15,390 bases of DNA from an uncultured Blautia sp. (GCA_900556555.1 USPF01000051.1:1-15390); one strand, 5' to 3'. Counted from the stretch's first letter, positions 1 through 9,285 are shown. Notes: a model not told the origin generated them from the sequence alone. Numbers and translations are program-made.

Positions 1-51
1 TCCTTTTCCCACTGTCTGATAGAACAAATTTCGATTTTCCTGATCTTTCAT
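1..51 (-). CDS. Start of an unidentified gene, cut by the window edge
   Basis: An ATG on the minus strand at 49-51 is followed by 17 open codons to the window edge, beginning MKDQENRNLFYQTVGKG. A purine-rich ribosome binding site (AAAGGA) lies 6 nt upstream of the ATG. The start sits about 105 nt beyond the ATP synthase terminator, so the gene probably has its own promoter. Seventeen residues are too few to name a family, and I do not recognise it. The good spacing and the uninterrupted frame support a real gene start; a chance ORF cannot be excluded. Confidence 0.5.
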   Translation of the reverse strand, partial: MKDQENRNLFYQTVGKG

Positions 52-102
52 ACTGTTTCCTTTCCACTTGTTTTTGTACCAATACTTACAGCTCTTTCTA
101 TT

Positions 103-126
103 AGTATATTCTCATTTCACGAAATT
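103..126 (-). promoter_or_regulatory. Possible promoter/operator for the left-edge gene
   Basis: Between the ATP synthase terminator and the left-edge ATG, the minus strand has a -10-like TATACT at 103-108. Just upstream is a small palindrome ATTTC-GT-GAAAT (115-126) where the spacer and -35 would lie. No convincing -35 hexamer is visible 16-18 nt upstream of the -10. The placement fits a promoter with an operator, but the signals are short and could be chance. Confidence 0.25.
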
Positions 127-155
127 GTTCTGCCTTTTATCCTGACCGTTTATTC

Positions 156-200
156 AAAAAAAACTGGGTCACAGTATTTTTACAAATGCTGTTTCCCAGT
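156..200 (-). terminator. Rho-independent terminator of the ATP synthase operon
   Basis: On the minus strand, ACTGGG (195-200) pairs with CCCAGT (163-168). Inside it, ACAGCATTT (184-192) pairs with AAATACTGT (171-179) through one weak pair. The stem runs directly into a tract of eight T (156-163). It begins 11 nt after the atpC stop codon, exactly where the end of the operon is expected. Confidence 0.9.
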
Positions 201-210
201 CTTGTTCTGT

Positions 211-615
211 TTATTCTTTTACACTTAACCGAACCAATGCTCTTTGAAGCTTTGCTTCTGCAATCTTGTATTCCCTGTCTGTCAGACCGCCCTTTGCAAG
301 CAGATTCTCTGCCCGCTCCTTGGCTCTCTCAGCTCTTTCTGCATCAATCTCTTCTTTCCATTCCCAGGTAGTTGCCCACAAACTGCAGACACCATCCATC
401 ATAGAAAGCATTCCACCGATACAAGCAGCTTCACGTACTGTACCATCTTCCAGTACCACATGAGCCTCTCCCATACCAAGTGCAGTACAGAAATTACAGT
501 GTCCGGCAAGAATTGCCAAATCTCCCGTAATACTTCTGCAAACAATGCGGACTACATTATCGCCTTCAAACAAGAGACCGTCCGGTGTTCCGATTCGTAA
601 TGGAAATGTCTTCAT
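211..615 (-). CDS. atpC: F-type ATP synthase epsilon subunit
   Basis: The 134-residue protein has the normal length and layout of the F1 epsilon subunit. An N-terminal beta-sandwich (about 1-85) has the typical PDG..F.G opening and a GDLAILAGH segment, and is followed by a charged two-helix C-terminal domain (about 87-132). Epsilon sits on the central stalk with gamma, couples it to the c-ring, and can inhibit ATP hydrolysis. Residues 90-95 read IDAERA, matching the I(L)DxxRA ATP-binding motif known from Bacillus epsilon subunits, so ATP may set its inhibitory conformation. The loop after AGH is cysteine-containing (HCNFCTAL) rather than the usual proline-bearing form. It is the last gene of the operon, 11 nt after atpD, with the terminator immediately downstream. 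Confidence 0.97.
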   Translation of the reverse strand: MKTFPLRIGTPDGLLFEGDNVVRIVCRSITGDLAILAGHCNFCTALGMGEAHVVLEDGTVREAACIGGMLSMMDGVCSLWATTWEWKEEIDAERAERAKERAENLLAKGGLTDREYKIAEAKLQRALVRLSVKE

Positions 616-626
616 AGACAGCCTCC

Positions 627-2036
<1,410 letters not shown>

Positions 2037-2043
2037 CTATTTT

Positions 2044-2907
2044 TTAGATGCCTTCCGCACCTCCAACAATCTCCGTGATTTCCTGCGTTATGCTTGCCTG
2101 ACGTGCACGGTTGTAATACAGATTCAGTTTATCAATCATTTCCTCTGCATTGCTTGTTGCTGCCTCCATAGCCATTCTTCTGGCTGCCAGCTCACTGGCA
2201 AGGCTTTCACACACGCCGCCATAAATCAGTCCCGCCAGATATTCCGGAACAATGGCGTCAAAGACTTCCATGCTGTTTGGCTCATACAGAATCAGACTGC
2301 GTGCCGCATCATCTAAATCATCCGGTGCATCTTCTGCCAGATCCGTCAGTGGCAGAAGGGATGAAACTTGCGGCTGCTGAGACAGCATGGAAACAAAAGT
2401 GGTAAAGCACAGTTCAATATGACCAAATGTGCCTTTCTTAAATTCCCCGCTCAGAAGATGTGCGATTTCAAAACAATCTGCCACAGAAACATCTGCTACT
2501 TCTGCAAATGCGTCTGTCAGAATTTCCGTACCTTTCCTCTGGAAGTATTCAACTGCTTTCTTACCAATAGGAAGAACGACATAATCTTTGCCTGCACTTA
2601 CTTCCTCTACTTTTTTGAACATGTTGGCATTATAGCCCCCTGCCAGCCCACGGTCACCTGCAACTACAACAAAACAGTATTTGTCACTTACAGCTTCCCT
2701 GGCAAACACAGAATAAAATTCTGTATTATCCACTGCAATATGCTGCAGCGTACGGTAGAGATCTTTATAGTAAGGACGGCAGATTTCTGCCCGTTCTTTT
2801 GCTTTACGCAGCTTGGAGGACGCTACAAGTTCCATCGCTTTTGTAATCTGCATGGTGCTCTGAACACTCTTGATACGCAGTTTTACAGCTTTCATATTTG
2901 CAGCCAT
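2044..2907 (-). CDS. atpG: F-type ATP synthase gamma subunit
   Basis: The 287-residue protein is the central rotor shaft that turns inside alpha3beta3. The N-terminal helix has the family signature (KAVKLRIKSVQSTMQITKAM, then ELVASSKLRKA) and the C-terminal helix ends with the expected YYNRARQASITQEITEIVGGA. These two helices form the antiparallel coiled coil of the shaft, and the middle (about 75-215) is the Rossmann-like globular part. The ATG at 2907 is supported by an AGGAGG site 7 nt upstream. The gene lies 20 nt after atpA. Its length is normal and I see no frameshift or missing segment. Confidence 0.97.
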   Translation of the reverse strand: MAANMKAVKLRIKSVQSTMQITKAMELVASSKLRKAKERAEICRPYYKDLYRTLQHIAVDNTEFYSVFAREAVSDKYCFVVVAGDRGLAGGYNANMFKKVEEVSAGKDYVVLPIGKKAVEYFQRKGTEILTDAFAEVADVSVADCFEIAHLLSGEFKKGTFGHIELCFTTFVSMLSQQPQVSSLLPLTDLAEDAPDDLDDAARSLILYEPNSMEVFDAIVPEYLAGLIYGGVCESLASELAARRMAMEAATSNAEEMIDKLNLYYNRARQASITQEITEIVGGAEGI

Positions 2908-2927
2908 ACTGCTTCCTCCTAATCACT

Positions 2928-4457
2928 TTATTTTTCTGGTCTTGTATTCAGGAAATTTTCCGTATAAGTATCCAGAACGTTTTTCAGCTTACTTTCTGTT
3001 TCTGATTCCAGTTTTCCTGTTGTACGGATTTCCTGCATCACTTCAACACCCTGTGCATCTGTATCCAGATAAGTATATAAACCGGCTTCATAGGATTTTA
3101 CATCCTCTACATCTACTTTTACCAGGTTACCCTTGGTAACTGCATAAAGGATTGCCACCTGTTTTTCTACCGGCACAGGTGAGTTCTGATTCTGTTTTAA
3201 TACTTCTACAATACGGGCACCCTGTTCCAGACGTGCTTTTGTATCCGCATCCAAGTCAGAACCAAACTGTGCGAAGCTCTGCAGCTCACGGTACTGGGAA
3301 TAAATCAGTTTCAGAGAGCCTGCAACTTTCTTCATTGCCTTAATCTGAGCATTACCACCTACTCGGGATACGGAAATACCCGGGTTTACTGCCGGCATAA
3401 TACCAGAGTGGAAAAGCTCTGTTTCAAGGAAAATCTGACCATCTGTAATAGAAATAACGTTGGTCGGAATATATGCGGATACGTCACCAGCCTGTGTCTC
3501 GATAATCGGAAGGGCTGTCAGTGAACCGCCACCATGCTCTTCATCCAGTTTTGCAGCACGCTCCAGAAGTCTGGAGTGCAGATAGAAAACGTCTCCAGGA
3601 TAAGCCTCACGGCCAGGCGGACGGCGGATCAGAAGAGAAAGTGCACGGTAAGCTACCGCATGTTTACTCAAATCATCATAAACAATCAGCACATGCTTGC
3701 CTTTGTTCATAAAGTATTCACCCATTGCACAGCCTGAGTATGGTGCAATGTACTGAAGCGGGCTGGCTTCAGAAGCTGTAGCAGCTACAACGATGGTGTA
3801 ATCCATAGCACCGTTTTTAGAAAGGTTTTCCACAAGGTTTGCTACTGTAGAACGTTTCTGTCCGATTGCTACATAAATACAGATTACATCTTTGCCCTTC
3901 TGGTTAATAATGGTATCTACCGCTACAGCAGTTTTACCTGTCTGACGGTCACCAATGATCAACTCACGCTGGCCTCTTCCAATCGGTACCATGGAGTCAA
4001 TAGCCTTGATTCCTGTCTGCAGTGGTTCAAATACAGATTTTCTTTCACAAATTCCTGGTGCCGGGCTTTCTACAGGGCGGAATTCTTCCGTCACAATAGG
4101 GCCAGCGCCATCAATTGGCTGTCCAAGAGCATTTACAACTCGGCCAATCATTGCCTCACCTACCGGAACAGACACAACTTTTCCGGTACGTTTTACAGTC
4201 TGGCCTTCACCGATGTTTTCATCGGAACCAAATAATACGATGGACACGCTGTTTTCTTCCAGGTTCTGCGCCATACCAAAACTACCATCTTCAAATTCCA
4301 GCAATTCACCTGCCATACAGTTTACAAGACCGCTGGCTCTTGCGATACCGTCACCAACCAGTAAAACGGTACCTGTTTCATTCTGCTGGATTGCATTTTC
4401 ATAGTATTTAATCTGGCTGCGGATGACCTTGGATATTTCTTCAGGTTTTAATTGCAT
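2928..4457 (-). CDS. atpA: F-type ATP synthase alpha subunit
   Basis: The 509-residue protein is the regulatory nucleotide-binding subunit of F1. The N-terminal helix ([16 protein letters not shown]) contacts delta on the peripheral stalk. The beta-barrel contains [11 protein letters not shown], followed by the P-loop GDRQTGKT at 169-176 and the Walker B region [13 protein letters not shown] at about 255-267. [12 protein letters not shown] (360-371) contains the arginine finger R365 that completes the catalytic site of the neighbouring beta subunit. The C-terminal helical domain is complete. The length is normal for the family. It follows atpH by 17 nt and precedes atpG by 20 nt, so it is expressed within the atp operon. 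Confidence 0.98.
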   Translation of the reverse strand: MQLKPEEISKVIRSQIKYYENAIQQNETGTVLLVGDGIARASGLVNCMAGELLEFEDGSFGMAQNLEENSVSIVLFGSDENIGEGQTVKRTGKVVSVPVGEAMIGRVVNALGQPIDGAGPIVTEEFRPVESPAPGICERKSVFEPLQTGIKAIDSMVPIGRGQRELIIGDRQTGKTAVAVDTIINQKGKDVICIYVAIGQKRSTVANLVENLSKNGAMDYTIVVAATASEASPLQYIAPYSGCAMGEYFMNKGKHVLIVYDDLSKHAVAYRALSLLIRRPPGREAYPGDVFYLHSRLLERAAKLDEEHGGGSLTALPIIETQAGDVSAYIPTNVISITDGQIFLETELFHSGIMPAVNPGISVSRVGGNAQIKAMKKVAGSLKLIYSQYRELQSFAQFGSDLDADTKARLEQGARIVEVLKQNQNSPVPVEKQVAILYAVTKGNLVKVDVEDVKSYEAGLYTYLDTDAQGVEVMQEIRTTGKLESETESKLKNVLDTYTENFLNTRPEK

Positions 4458-4474
4458 GTTTCCATTCCCATCCT

Positions 4475-5014
4475 TTAAATTATTATTTCATTCAGTTTTT
4501 TGGAAACGCCTGCCAGGCGGCCCTGTACGGTTCCATCCAGCTGTTTTCCTTCCAACTCTACTTTCAAACCGGCAAGTACCGAAGGATCCACTTTCTGAGT
4601 CAGGGAAATCTGTTTTCCGCTGATTTCTTCCAGCTTCTTCCTGAGTGCCTCTGCCTGTTCTTCTTTCAGTGCCACTGCACTGGTAACTACTGCTTCCGCA
4701 ATATTGTGATCTGCGTTATAACGCCTTACAAATTCCTCACAACAACCCGAGAATTCTCTTAAAATATTGCGTTCACACAGTATCTTCATAAAATTCACTA
4801 AATATCGCTCCGCCCCGTCACCAAAGGCTTTCTCAATCAAGTCATTTCTCTCTTCCTGAGGGATTGATGGCTCCATGAGAAGCTTCACGTAGTCAGGATT
4901 CTCCCAAAAGAGCTTTTGGATTTCTCCCATCTGTTCCATAATGGTGTCTGTGAGCTGTTCTTCGGCAGCAAGATCATACAGGCTGCCGCCATACAGTCTG
5001 GCAGTCTGCGTCAT
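4475..5014 (-). CDS. atpH: F-type ATP synthase delta subunit
   Basis: The 179-residue protein is the peripheral-stalk subunit that holds the top of F1 to subunit b. It has the expected N-terminal six-helix domain, starting [17 protein letters not shown], and a C-terminal domain with [20 protein letters not shown] followed by [19 protein letters not shown] near the end. This is the common delta C-terminal pattern (G..V.....DGS...L). Its ATG overlaps the atpF stop in an ATGA arrangement, which suggests translational coupling and the equal synthesis expected for stalk partners. Delta is the least conserved F1 subunit, but order and length leave little doubt. Confidence 0.95.
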   Translation of the reverse strand: MTQTARLYGGSLYDLAAEEQLTDTIMEQMGEIQKLFWENPDYVKLLMEPSIPQEERNDLIEKAFGDGAERYLVNFMKILCERNILREFSGCCEEFVRRYNADHNIAEAVVTSAVALKEEQAEALRKKLEEISGKQISLTQKVDPSVLAGLKVELEGKQLDGTVQGRLAGVSKKLNEIII

Positions 5015-5514
5015 GATGCATCACCTACATTCGATATAAATTCGTCAATTAGTTTTTCATGGTCTTCTTCGCAGATTTCTCTTTCGATTACCTTTCCAGC
5101 AATCTCCATAGCCATTCCACCAATTTCACCCTTGATCTCATTTACTGCTTTTCTCTTCTCCTGAGCAATATCGCTCTCAGCCTTAGCCTTCAAAGCGGCT
5201 GCCTGAGCAGTTGCCTCTTTCAGCATCTCTTCACTCTGGATTGCCGCTGTCTTCTGAGCAGAAACAAGGATTTCATTCGCTTTATTTTTGGCATCCTGCA
5301 TATTCTGTTCATATTCTGCCTTCATGGCATGTGCTTCTTCTTTCGCCTGTACGGCATTCTGAATCTCTGCGTCTGCCATGGCCTTACGTTTTTCCAAAAT
5401 ATTATTAATTGGCTTGAATAGAAAACGCTTGATTAGATACATCTGGATAAAAAGGTTGCATATCTGCGCTATGAAGGTCCACGGCACAATTCCAACTAAA
5501 TCCTGCACCTGCAT
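5011..5514 (-). CDS. atpF: F-type ATP synthase b subunit
   Basis: The 167-residue protein has a single N-terminal membrane segment (about 8-30, VGIVPWTFIAQICNLFIQMY) followed by a long charged helix rich in A, E, K and Q (about 35-150). This is the right-handed coiled-coil stator arm of the peripheral stalk. It dimerises, grips subunit a in the membrane and reaches delta and alpha at the top of F1. The family junction FKPINNILEKRK is present at about 34-45. An AGGAGG site lies upstream. The gap of 51 nt to atpE holds a short hairpin. The stop overlaps the atpH start by 4 nt. Only one b gene is present, so a homodimer is expected. Confidence 0.96.
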   Translation of the reverse strand: MQVQDLVGIVPWTFIAQICNLFIQMYLIKRFLFKPINNILEKRKAMADAEIQNAVQAKEEAHAMKAEYEQNMQDAKNKANEILVSAQKTAAIQSEEMLKEATAQAAALKAKAESDIAQEKRKAVNEIKGEIGGMAMEIAGKVIEREICEEDHEKLIDEFISNVGDAS

Positions 5515-5542
5515 GCTTGTAACCTCCTGTTTTTTCCTTAAC

Positions 5543-5559
5543 TGTTCCTATTTTGAACA
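5543..5559 (-). promoter_or_regulatory. Small hairpin between atpE and atpF
   Basis: On the minus strand TGTTC (5555-5559) can pair with GAACA (5543-5547) across a 7-nt loop, in the 51-nt gap between the c and b subunit genes. No T-run follows directly. A weak hairpin here could act in mRNA processing or stability and help set the excess of c over b that the complex needs. This role is inference, and a five-base-pair stem may be chance. Confidence 0.25.
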
Positions 5560-5565
5560 ACCAAA

Positions 5566-5865
<300 letters not shown>

Positions 5866-5886
5866 TCATTTTCTTTTTTTGTAATC

Positions 5887-6648
5887 TTAACCTTCTTCTG
5901 CTGCATTTGCGATATACATAACCGTCAGCATACAGAAGATAAATGCCTGCATAAATCCTGAGAACCAGTCAAAATACACGGATAACACTGCAGGTACACC
6001 AACATCAAGAATTGGTATTTTTGCTAATACATCACCAACCACACCCGGAATCAAACCTAAAAGTGCAGAACTGGCTACTGCAAGAGCACCGTAAATCAGG
6101 CCATTGATAACCACACCGGAAAGAATATTTCCAAAGTGACGGCAAGCCATACTGATCGGTGTTGCAAGCTCCGAAAGAATATTAAACGGAGTCATAACAG
6201 CAATGGGAGTCGTAAATCCCTTCAGATAACCGCCAAAACCATTGGTCTTGATCTTCTGGGCCGTGATAATGGAAAATACCACAATCGCCCAGGCTGCTTC
6301 TGTCGACAGGTCTGCTGTAGGACTGCGCAGCCCAATCAAGCTGATCAGGTTTGATACAATACTGGTGGCAAACAAGGCAGCCACAAACGGAATAAAATAC
6401 CGGAAACGTTCTCCCATATTCCCAACCACAAATTTATTGGCCGTCTCCACCAGAAATTCTGCAAGAGCCTGTCTCTTGGAAATGTTCTCAACTTTCAGGT
6501 CATGAGTCAGCCAGATACATAATCCTGTGATTAGTATCATAACAATCCAGCTCACAACTAATGTCTCACTGATCTGTAATTTACCCAGCACAGGAAAATC
6601 AATTGGCAGTGTATAGAATACTCTTGCCCCTGAAATATCCAAATTCAT
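5887..6648 (-). CDS. atpB: F-type ATP synthase a subunit
   Basis: The 253-residue polytopic membrane protein forms the ion half-channels next to the c-ring. The stator arginine is Arg170 in SMACRHFGNILSG, the family's most conserved segment. Upstream, GNMGERFRYFIPFVAALF (76-93) and STEAAWAIVVFSII (115-128) match the a-subunit core helices, and the C-terminal helix FMQAFIFCMLTVMYI completes the fold. Its length is typical for clostridial a subunits. The ATG at 6648 has a GGAGGTGG site about 9-11 nt upstream. It lies 22 nt after atpI and opens the core atpBEFHAGDC order. Coupling-ion specificity cannot be read from this subunit alone, but its partner c subunit is Na+-type. Confidence 0.97.
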   Translation of the reverse strand: MNLDISGARVFYTLPIDFPVLGKLQISETLVVSWIVMILITGLCIWLTHDLKVENISKRQALAEFLVETANKFVVGNMGERFRYFIPFVAALFATSIVSNLISLIGLRSPTADLSTEAAWAIVVFSIITAQKIKTNGFGGYLKGFTTPIAVMTPFNILSELATPISMACRHFGNILSGVVINGLIYGALAVASSALLGLIPGVVGDVLAKIPILDVGVPAVLSVYFDWFSGFMQAFIFCMLTVMYIANAAEEG

Positions 6649-6670
6649 CTATTCTTCCACCTCCTATCCT

Positions 6671-7084
6671 TTATTTTTTTAGAATACCTCTGAGTTTGAT
6701 GCCGATACTCGGAAATAAAAGTGGAAGAAGTCCCGCAACCAGCGCAAAACAGGGAGCCACAGCGACTGCGATAATCCATAGTATCTGCAGCAGCATTCTT
6801 CTTGAGTAACTGGCTTTCATTCTCATTCTGGCCATTTCTTCATCCTCAGTGGCTGCCACCTTCTGAACGGCAAGCCCCATCAGGAAGAAATTCAGCACAG
6901 CGACAATGCCTCCGCCGATGCCGCCAAGGAATACCGTATAATCAAACGGTATCTTTTCTGAAAAAATAAAGTGAAAAACTGCAAATCCGATCCACATCAA
7001 AATGACGCCAATCAATGTACTTGCAGCTACTTTCGTCGTTTCCTTTTTTACGGCAGGCTGAACATCAGAAAAAATTTTTTTCAT
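6671..7084 (-). CDS. atpI: ATP synthase subunit I (AtpI family)
   Basis: The 137-residue protein has about four predicted membrane segments (roughly 19-41, 50-74, 96-116 and 117-130) separated by a charged stretch (79-95, TEDEEMARMRMK...). This layout, the size and the position directly before atpB match the AtpI family. Studied relatives assist c-ring assembly and, together with AtpZ, have been linked to divalent cation uptake. It is not a subunit of the mature enzyme. It starts 10 nt after the atpZ-like gene and ends 22 nt before atpB. Sequence conservation in the family is low, so the name rests mainly on topology and context. Confidence 0.85.
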   Translation of the reverse strand: MKKIFSDVQPAVKKETTKVAASTLIGVILMWIGFAVFHFIFSEKIPFDYTVFLGGIGGGIVAVLNFFLMGLAVQKVAATEDEEMARMRMKASYSRRMLLQILWIIAVAVAPCFALVAGLLPLLFPSIGIKLRGILKK

Positions 7085-7094
7085 AATCCCTCCA

Positions 7095-7355
7095 TTATAT
7101 GTGTCTGTTGAAACCGATTTTTTTCTTCTTTTCCTTCTTCTGGCGTTTGTTCACAGATAGATATAACTTATATGCTACCATGCCTGACCCACCCAGCCCA
7201 AAGAAAAAGCCGGGAATGTAAATCCACCCGCCGACGCCCGTGCGCTGAGACACCCACATACAGATGCCGAGGCATAACAGCAGTGGAGTGATAAGCGAAA
7301 GCCCGAACTGCGTCAGAGTTGTAATATTTTTTACAATCTCCGTCCAATTTTTCAT
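7095..7355 (-). CDS. atpZ: AtpZ/AtpI-family small membrane protein
   Basis: I place the start at the ATG at 7353-7355, which gives 86 residues. GGGAG lies 8 nt upstream, and the frame beyond it (to 7448) overlaps the likely promoter and has no family character. The protein has two membrane hairpin helices (about 15-36 and 43-66) joined by SQRTGVGGWIYIPGF, then a lysine-rich cytoplasmic tail (70-80). This is the AtpZ/AtpI pattern found as the first gene of many Firmicute atp operons, where it is tied to rotor assembly and perhaps Mg2+/Ca2+ movement. It lies 10 nt before atpI, so both accessory genes are translated ahead of the core subunits. The symbol is assigned by family and position. Confidence 0.8.
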   Translation of the reverse strand: MKNWTEIVKNITTLTQFGLSLITPLLLCLGICMWVSQRTGVGGWIYIPGFFFGLGGSGMVAYKLYLSVNKRQKKEKKKKIGFNRHI

Positions 7356-7419
7356 GACATTTGCTCCCTTTCCCTTTTCGATTATGCGACTCCTATAAAC
7401 AGTATTTCCGCATAGTTGA

Positions 7420-7448
7420 ATCTTATCATATATCAACGAACTTCTCAA
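7420..7448 (-). promoter_or_regulatory. Probable promoter of the ATP synthase operon
   Basis: On the minus strand TTGAGA (7443-7448) and TAAGAT (7420-7425) are separated by exactly 17 nt. The -35 matches five of six consensus bases, and the -10 matches four, including the important T, A, A and T positions. Transcription would begin near 7413, leaving a leader of about 58 nt before the atpZ-like ATG. An overlapping TATGAT (7425-7430) is a better -10 by itself but has no fitting -35. The call is the best available, not certain. Confidence 0.45.
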
Positions 7449-7494
7449 CTTATTTTAGGGAAAATTAATAAAGTTAAATTTTTAAAAAACAGAA

Positions 7495-7522
7495 TGACGA
7501 AAACAATACCTTATTTTCGTCA
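7495..7522. repeat. Perfect inverted repeat between two transcription units
   Basis: TGACGAAAA (7495-7503) and TTTTCGTCA (7514-7522) are a perfect 9-bp inverted repeat around a 10-nt centre. It lies about 50 nt upstream of the predicted atp promoter and directly abuts the terminator hairpin of the preceding gene. On the minus strand a T-rich stretch follows after a short gap. It could be a second terminator, a dyad operator for a regulator of the atp operon, or both. The symmetry is visible; the function is inferred. Confidence 0.5.
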
Positions 7523-7570
7523 AAAGCACATAGCCGGAGGACTTTTGTGTCCTTTTGTCTATGTGCTTTT
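7522..7570 (-). terminator. Long bipartite hairpin terminator after the DUF5808 gene
   Basis: A 12-bp perfect outer stem joins 7522-7533 and 7559-7570 (AAAAGCACATAG with CTATGTGCTTTT). Inside it a second 5-bp stem pairs AGGAC (7538-7542) with GTCCT (7549-7553). It starts 9 nt after the stop of the gene ending at 7580. The A and T ends are symmetrical, so it could stop transcription in either direction. Only four T follow on the minus strand, so efficiency is uncertain. Confidence 0.75.
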
Positions 7571-7579
7571 CGCTCTTTA

Positions 7580-8911
7580 TCATTTTACTATTTGATTATA
7601 AATTTTTTCTGCCGCACCTTCTGTACTGCTCCCAAACAAATACCTTCTTTTTTCTGTCTGTATGAAAATCCATGGCCCTGTTCTTGGATCCCGGCACACC
7701 TTCACACTTCCCAGGGAATTGCTGTTAAACAGCCCTTTCTGTACACTTTCCATTCCTGAACCATTTACTTTTGACAGAGGAATCTGCTCTGTCAGAAGTT
7801 CTGCTGATTCTATCTCTTCTTCCCTGATCTCATAAGAAGTTCCTGTATGAGATGCTGTGAGCACTCCGTTTTCATAAGAAAGTTCCACAGGCTGACGTTC
7901 TTCATAGATAAGCCACACCCCCATAAAGGGCATTGATACCAACAGCAGAACCAATAAGAACATGATTATCTTTCCGGCTCTTCGTGCCAGATTAAAAGAC
8001 ACATTCATGCCAGTCCTGTCGTTGATCAGCAGTTTCTTGTCATAAGGATTATAGTAAAACATACCCCGGATCCAGTAGTCATCCTCATCCACATAAAATC
8101 CTTTTCCACTGTCTTTTGTAAACTTTTCCTGCATCCTCCGTACCCGGAACTCCACACGCACCACCAGGATCACCAGTACACTGGTCAGAAGAAAAATCAA
8201 GGTCATATTCAGCCAGAAATTTTTTATGGTCAGCCATATGATCCAGTTTAACGCAACTGAAAACCATGCGGTGTACAGCCAGTTCTTCCCCCAGTTATAC
8301 TGCCGGATACGTGTGAGAACCTCCGCTGTCTTCATGTTTTCATCTACAGTCTCTACTCTTTTCCGGTACATGAAACGGTAAGCCAGCCAGGAAAAAAGAA
8401 CAAGACCTGCATCCATCACATAAACCATCCAGAAAGTCTTGTCTCCTATAAGTGGAAGCAAACTCACCACCAGCGGAATCAAAAACCATATGGGTGACAG
8501 CCATTTTACTGAAGTTCCAGCCAGTTCCAGATTTGCTACAATTTCTGTCTGGGTCTTCTTCCACCCTCGCTGTATCTTCAGTTCCTTTAGTGCTTTGTTG
8601 CACCGGATATACGGAATATACGTCAAAACCAGAAAAACATCGATCCACAGCAGATACACCAGCATCATCACACCAAAATCACGGATAGGCATACAGAGAA
8701 CCGCCGAGATCAGCATTATGATACACAGGATTTTAAGCTGCTTTAGAAATTTTCGCAGGATTTCCTGAACCTGAGTATCTTCTCTTGCCTCAAAAGGAAG
8801 TGTTACTCCAATCACAATGTTTTTCTTAAATTTCGTCTCATTTTTCTGCATAAAATATACCAGGGGAATAATCCATATAATAGAGCCCCACATAATCAGA
8901 TTCGTCATCAT
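7580..8911 (-). CDS. Multi-spanning membrane protein with DUF5808-like and PH-like domains
   Basis: This 443-residue integral membrane protein is of unknown function. Membrane segments are apparent at about 3-20, 60-75, 79-100, 137-155, 159-181, 212-229, 233-252 and 313-336. Between the last two is a hydrophilic stretch (270-310) containing DEDDYWIRGMFYYNPYDKKL, which resembles the DUF5808 motif. The part after the final helix (about 340-443) looks like a bacterial PH-like domain, with strands around VELSYENGVLTAS and a closing RRYLFGSSTEGAAEKIYNQI. The start overlaps the GntR stop as ATGA, so the pair is translationally coupled. Relatives commonly sit beside GntR regulators in Firmicutes. 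A role in envelope stress or antimicrobial response is a guess. Domain names are from memory of the motifs. Confidence 0.85.
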   Translation of the reverse strand: MMTNLIMWGSIIWIIPLVYFMQKNETKFKKNIVIGVTLPFEAREDTQVQEILRKFLKQLKILCIIMLISAVLCMPIRDFGVMMLVYLLWIDVFLVLTYIPYIRCNKALKELKIQRGWKKTQTEIVANLELAGTSVKWLSPIWFLIPLVVSLLPLIGDKTFWMVYVMDAGLVLFSWLAYRFMYRKRVETVDENMKTAEVLTRIRQYNWGKNWLYTAWFSVALNWIIWLTIKNFWLNMTLIFLLTSVLVILVVRVEFRVRRMQEKFTKDSGKGFYVDEDDYWIRGMFYYNPYDKKLLINDRTGMNVSFNLARRAGKIIMFLLVLLLVSMPFMGVWLIYEERQPVELSYENGVLTASHTGTSYEIREEEIESAELLTEQIPLSKVNGSGMESVQKGLFNSNSLGSVKVCRDPRTGPWIFIQTEKRRYLFGSSTEGAAEKIYNQIVK

Positions 8912-9285
8912 ACTTCATCTCTCCCTTCCATATGAAGTGTATTTCTGCACAAATTCAAAATCTCCTCTTTATCCATTCCTGTCAGTACCAGTTCCGACAG
9001 ACAAATCCTGAGTTTTTCAAGAAGCTGTTCATCCGGTTCTGTCTTATCCGGCACAGAGATCACACTGCCCAGACGCCTTTCTGTTTGTAAATATCCCTCC
9101 TGCTTCAAAAGCTGGTAAGCTTTGCTCACAGTCATCACATTAATTCCACTCTCATCCGCCAGCTCACGCACGGTAGGAAGCCGCATGCCTGCCTTTAGCG
9201 TTCCTTCTACAATTCCAAGCACTACCTGATTCCGTATCTGCTGGTAAATGGGAACTTCGCTGTTAAAATTCAAATGAAGAAGCAT
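8908..9285 (-). CDS. GntR-family regulator, YtrA subfamily
   Basis: The 125-residue protein has an N-terminal winged helix-turn-helix (about 9-78) with the hallmark order PIYQQIRNQV, GTLKAGMRLPTVRELADESGIN and VSKAYQLLKQEGYL. The C-terminal part is only about 47 residues and helical, too short for a FadR or HutC effector domain, which marks the YtrA subfamily. Such proteins are usually dimeric repressors of the operon that contains them. Here the partner is a membrane protein with a PH-like domain, and no ABC transporter genes follow as in the Bacillus ytr operon. The start has a near-perfect AAAGGAGGTG site. The stop overlaps the next start by 4 nt. The inducer is unknown. Confidence 0.92.
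   Translation of the reverse strand: MLLHLNFNSEVPIYQQIRNQVVLGIVEGTLKAGMRLPTVRELADESGINVMTVSKAYQLLKQEGYLQTERRLGSVISVPDKTEPDEQLLEKLRICLSELVLTGMDKEEILNLCRNTLHMEGRDEV

Noticed and set aside
2368..2922. Plus-strand frame of 184 codons opposite atpG
   Set aside because: Cysteine- and phenylalanine-rich antisense translation of a well-supported gamma subunit, with no domain or binding site.
7426..7430. TATGAT as the -10 of the atp promoter
   Set aside because: A good hexamer alone, but no -35 lies 15-19 nt upstream. TTGAGA-17-TAAGAT fits better.
7356..7448. N-terminal extension of the atpZ-like gene to an ATG at 7448
   Set aside because: The extra 31 residues have no family character, would overlap the probable promoter, and lack a binding site, while the ATG at 7355 has GGGAG at 8 nt.
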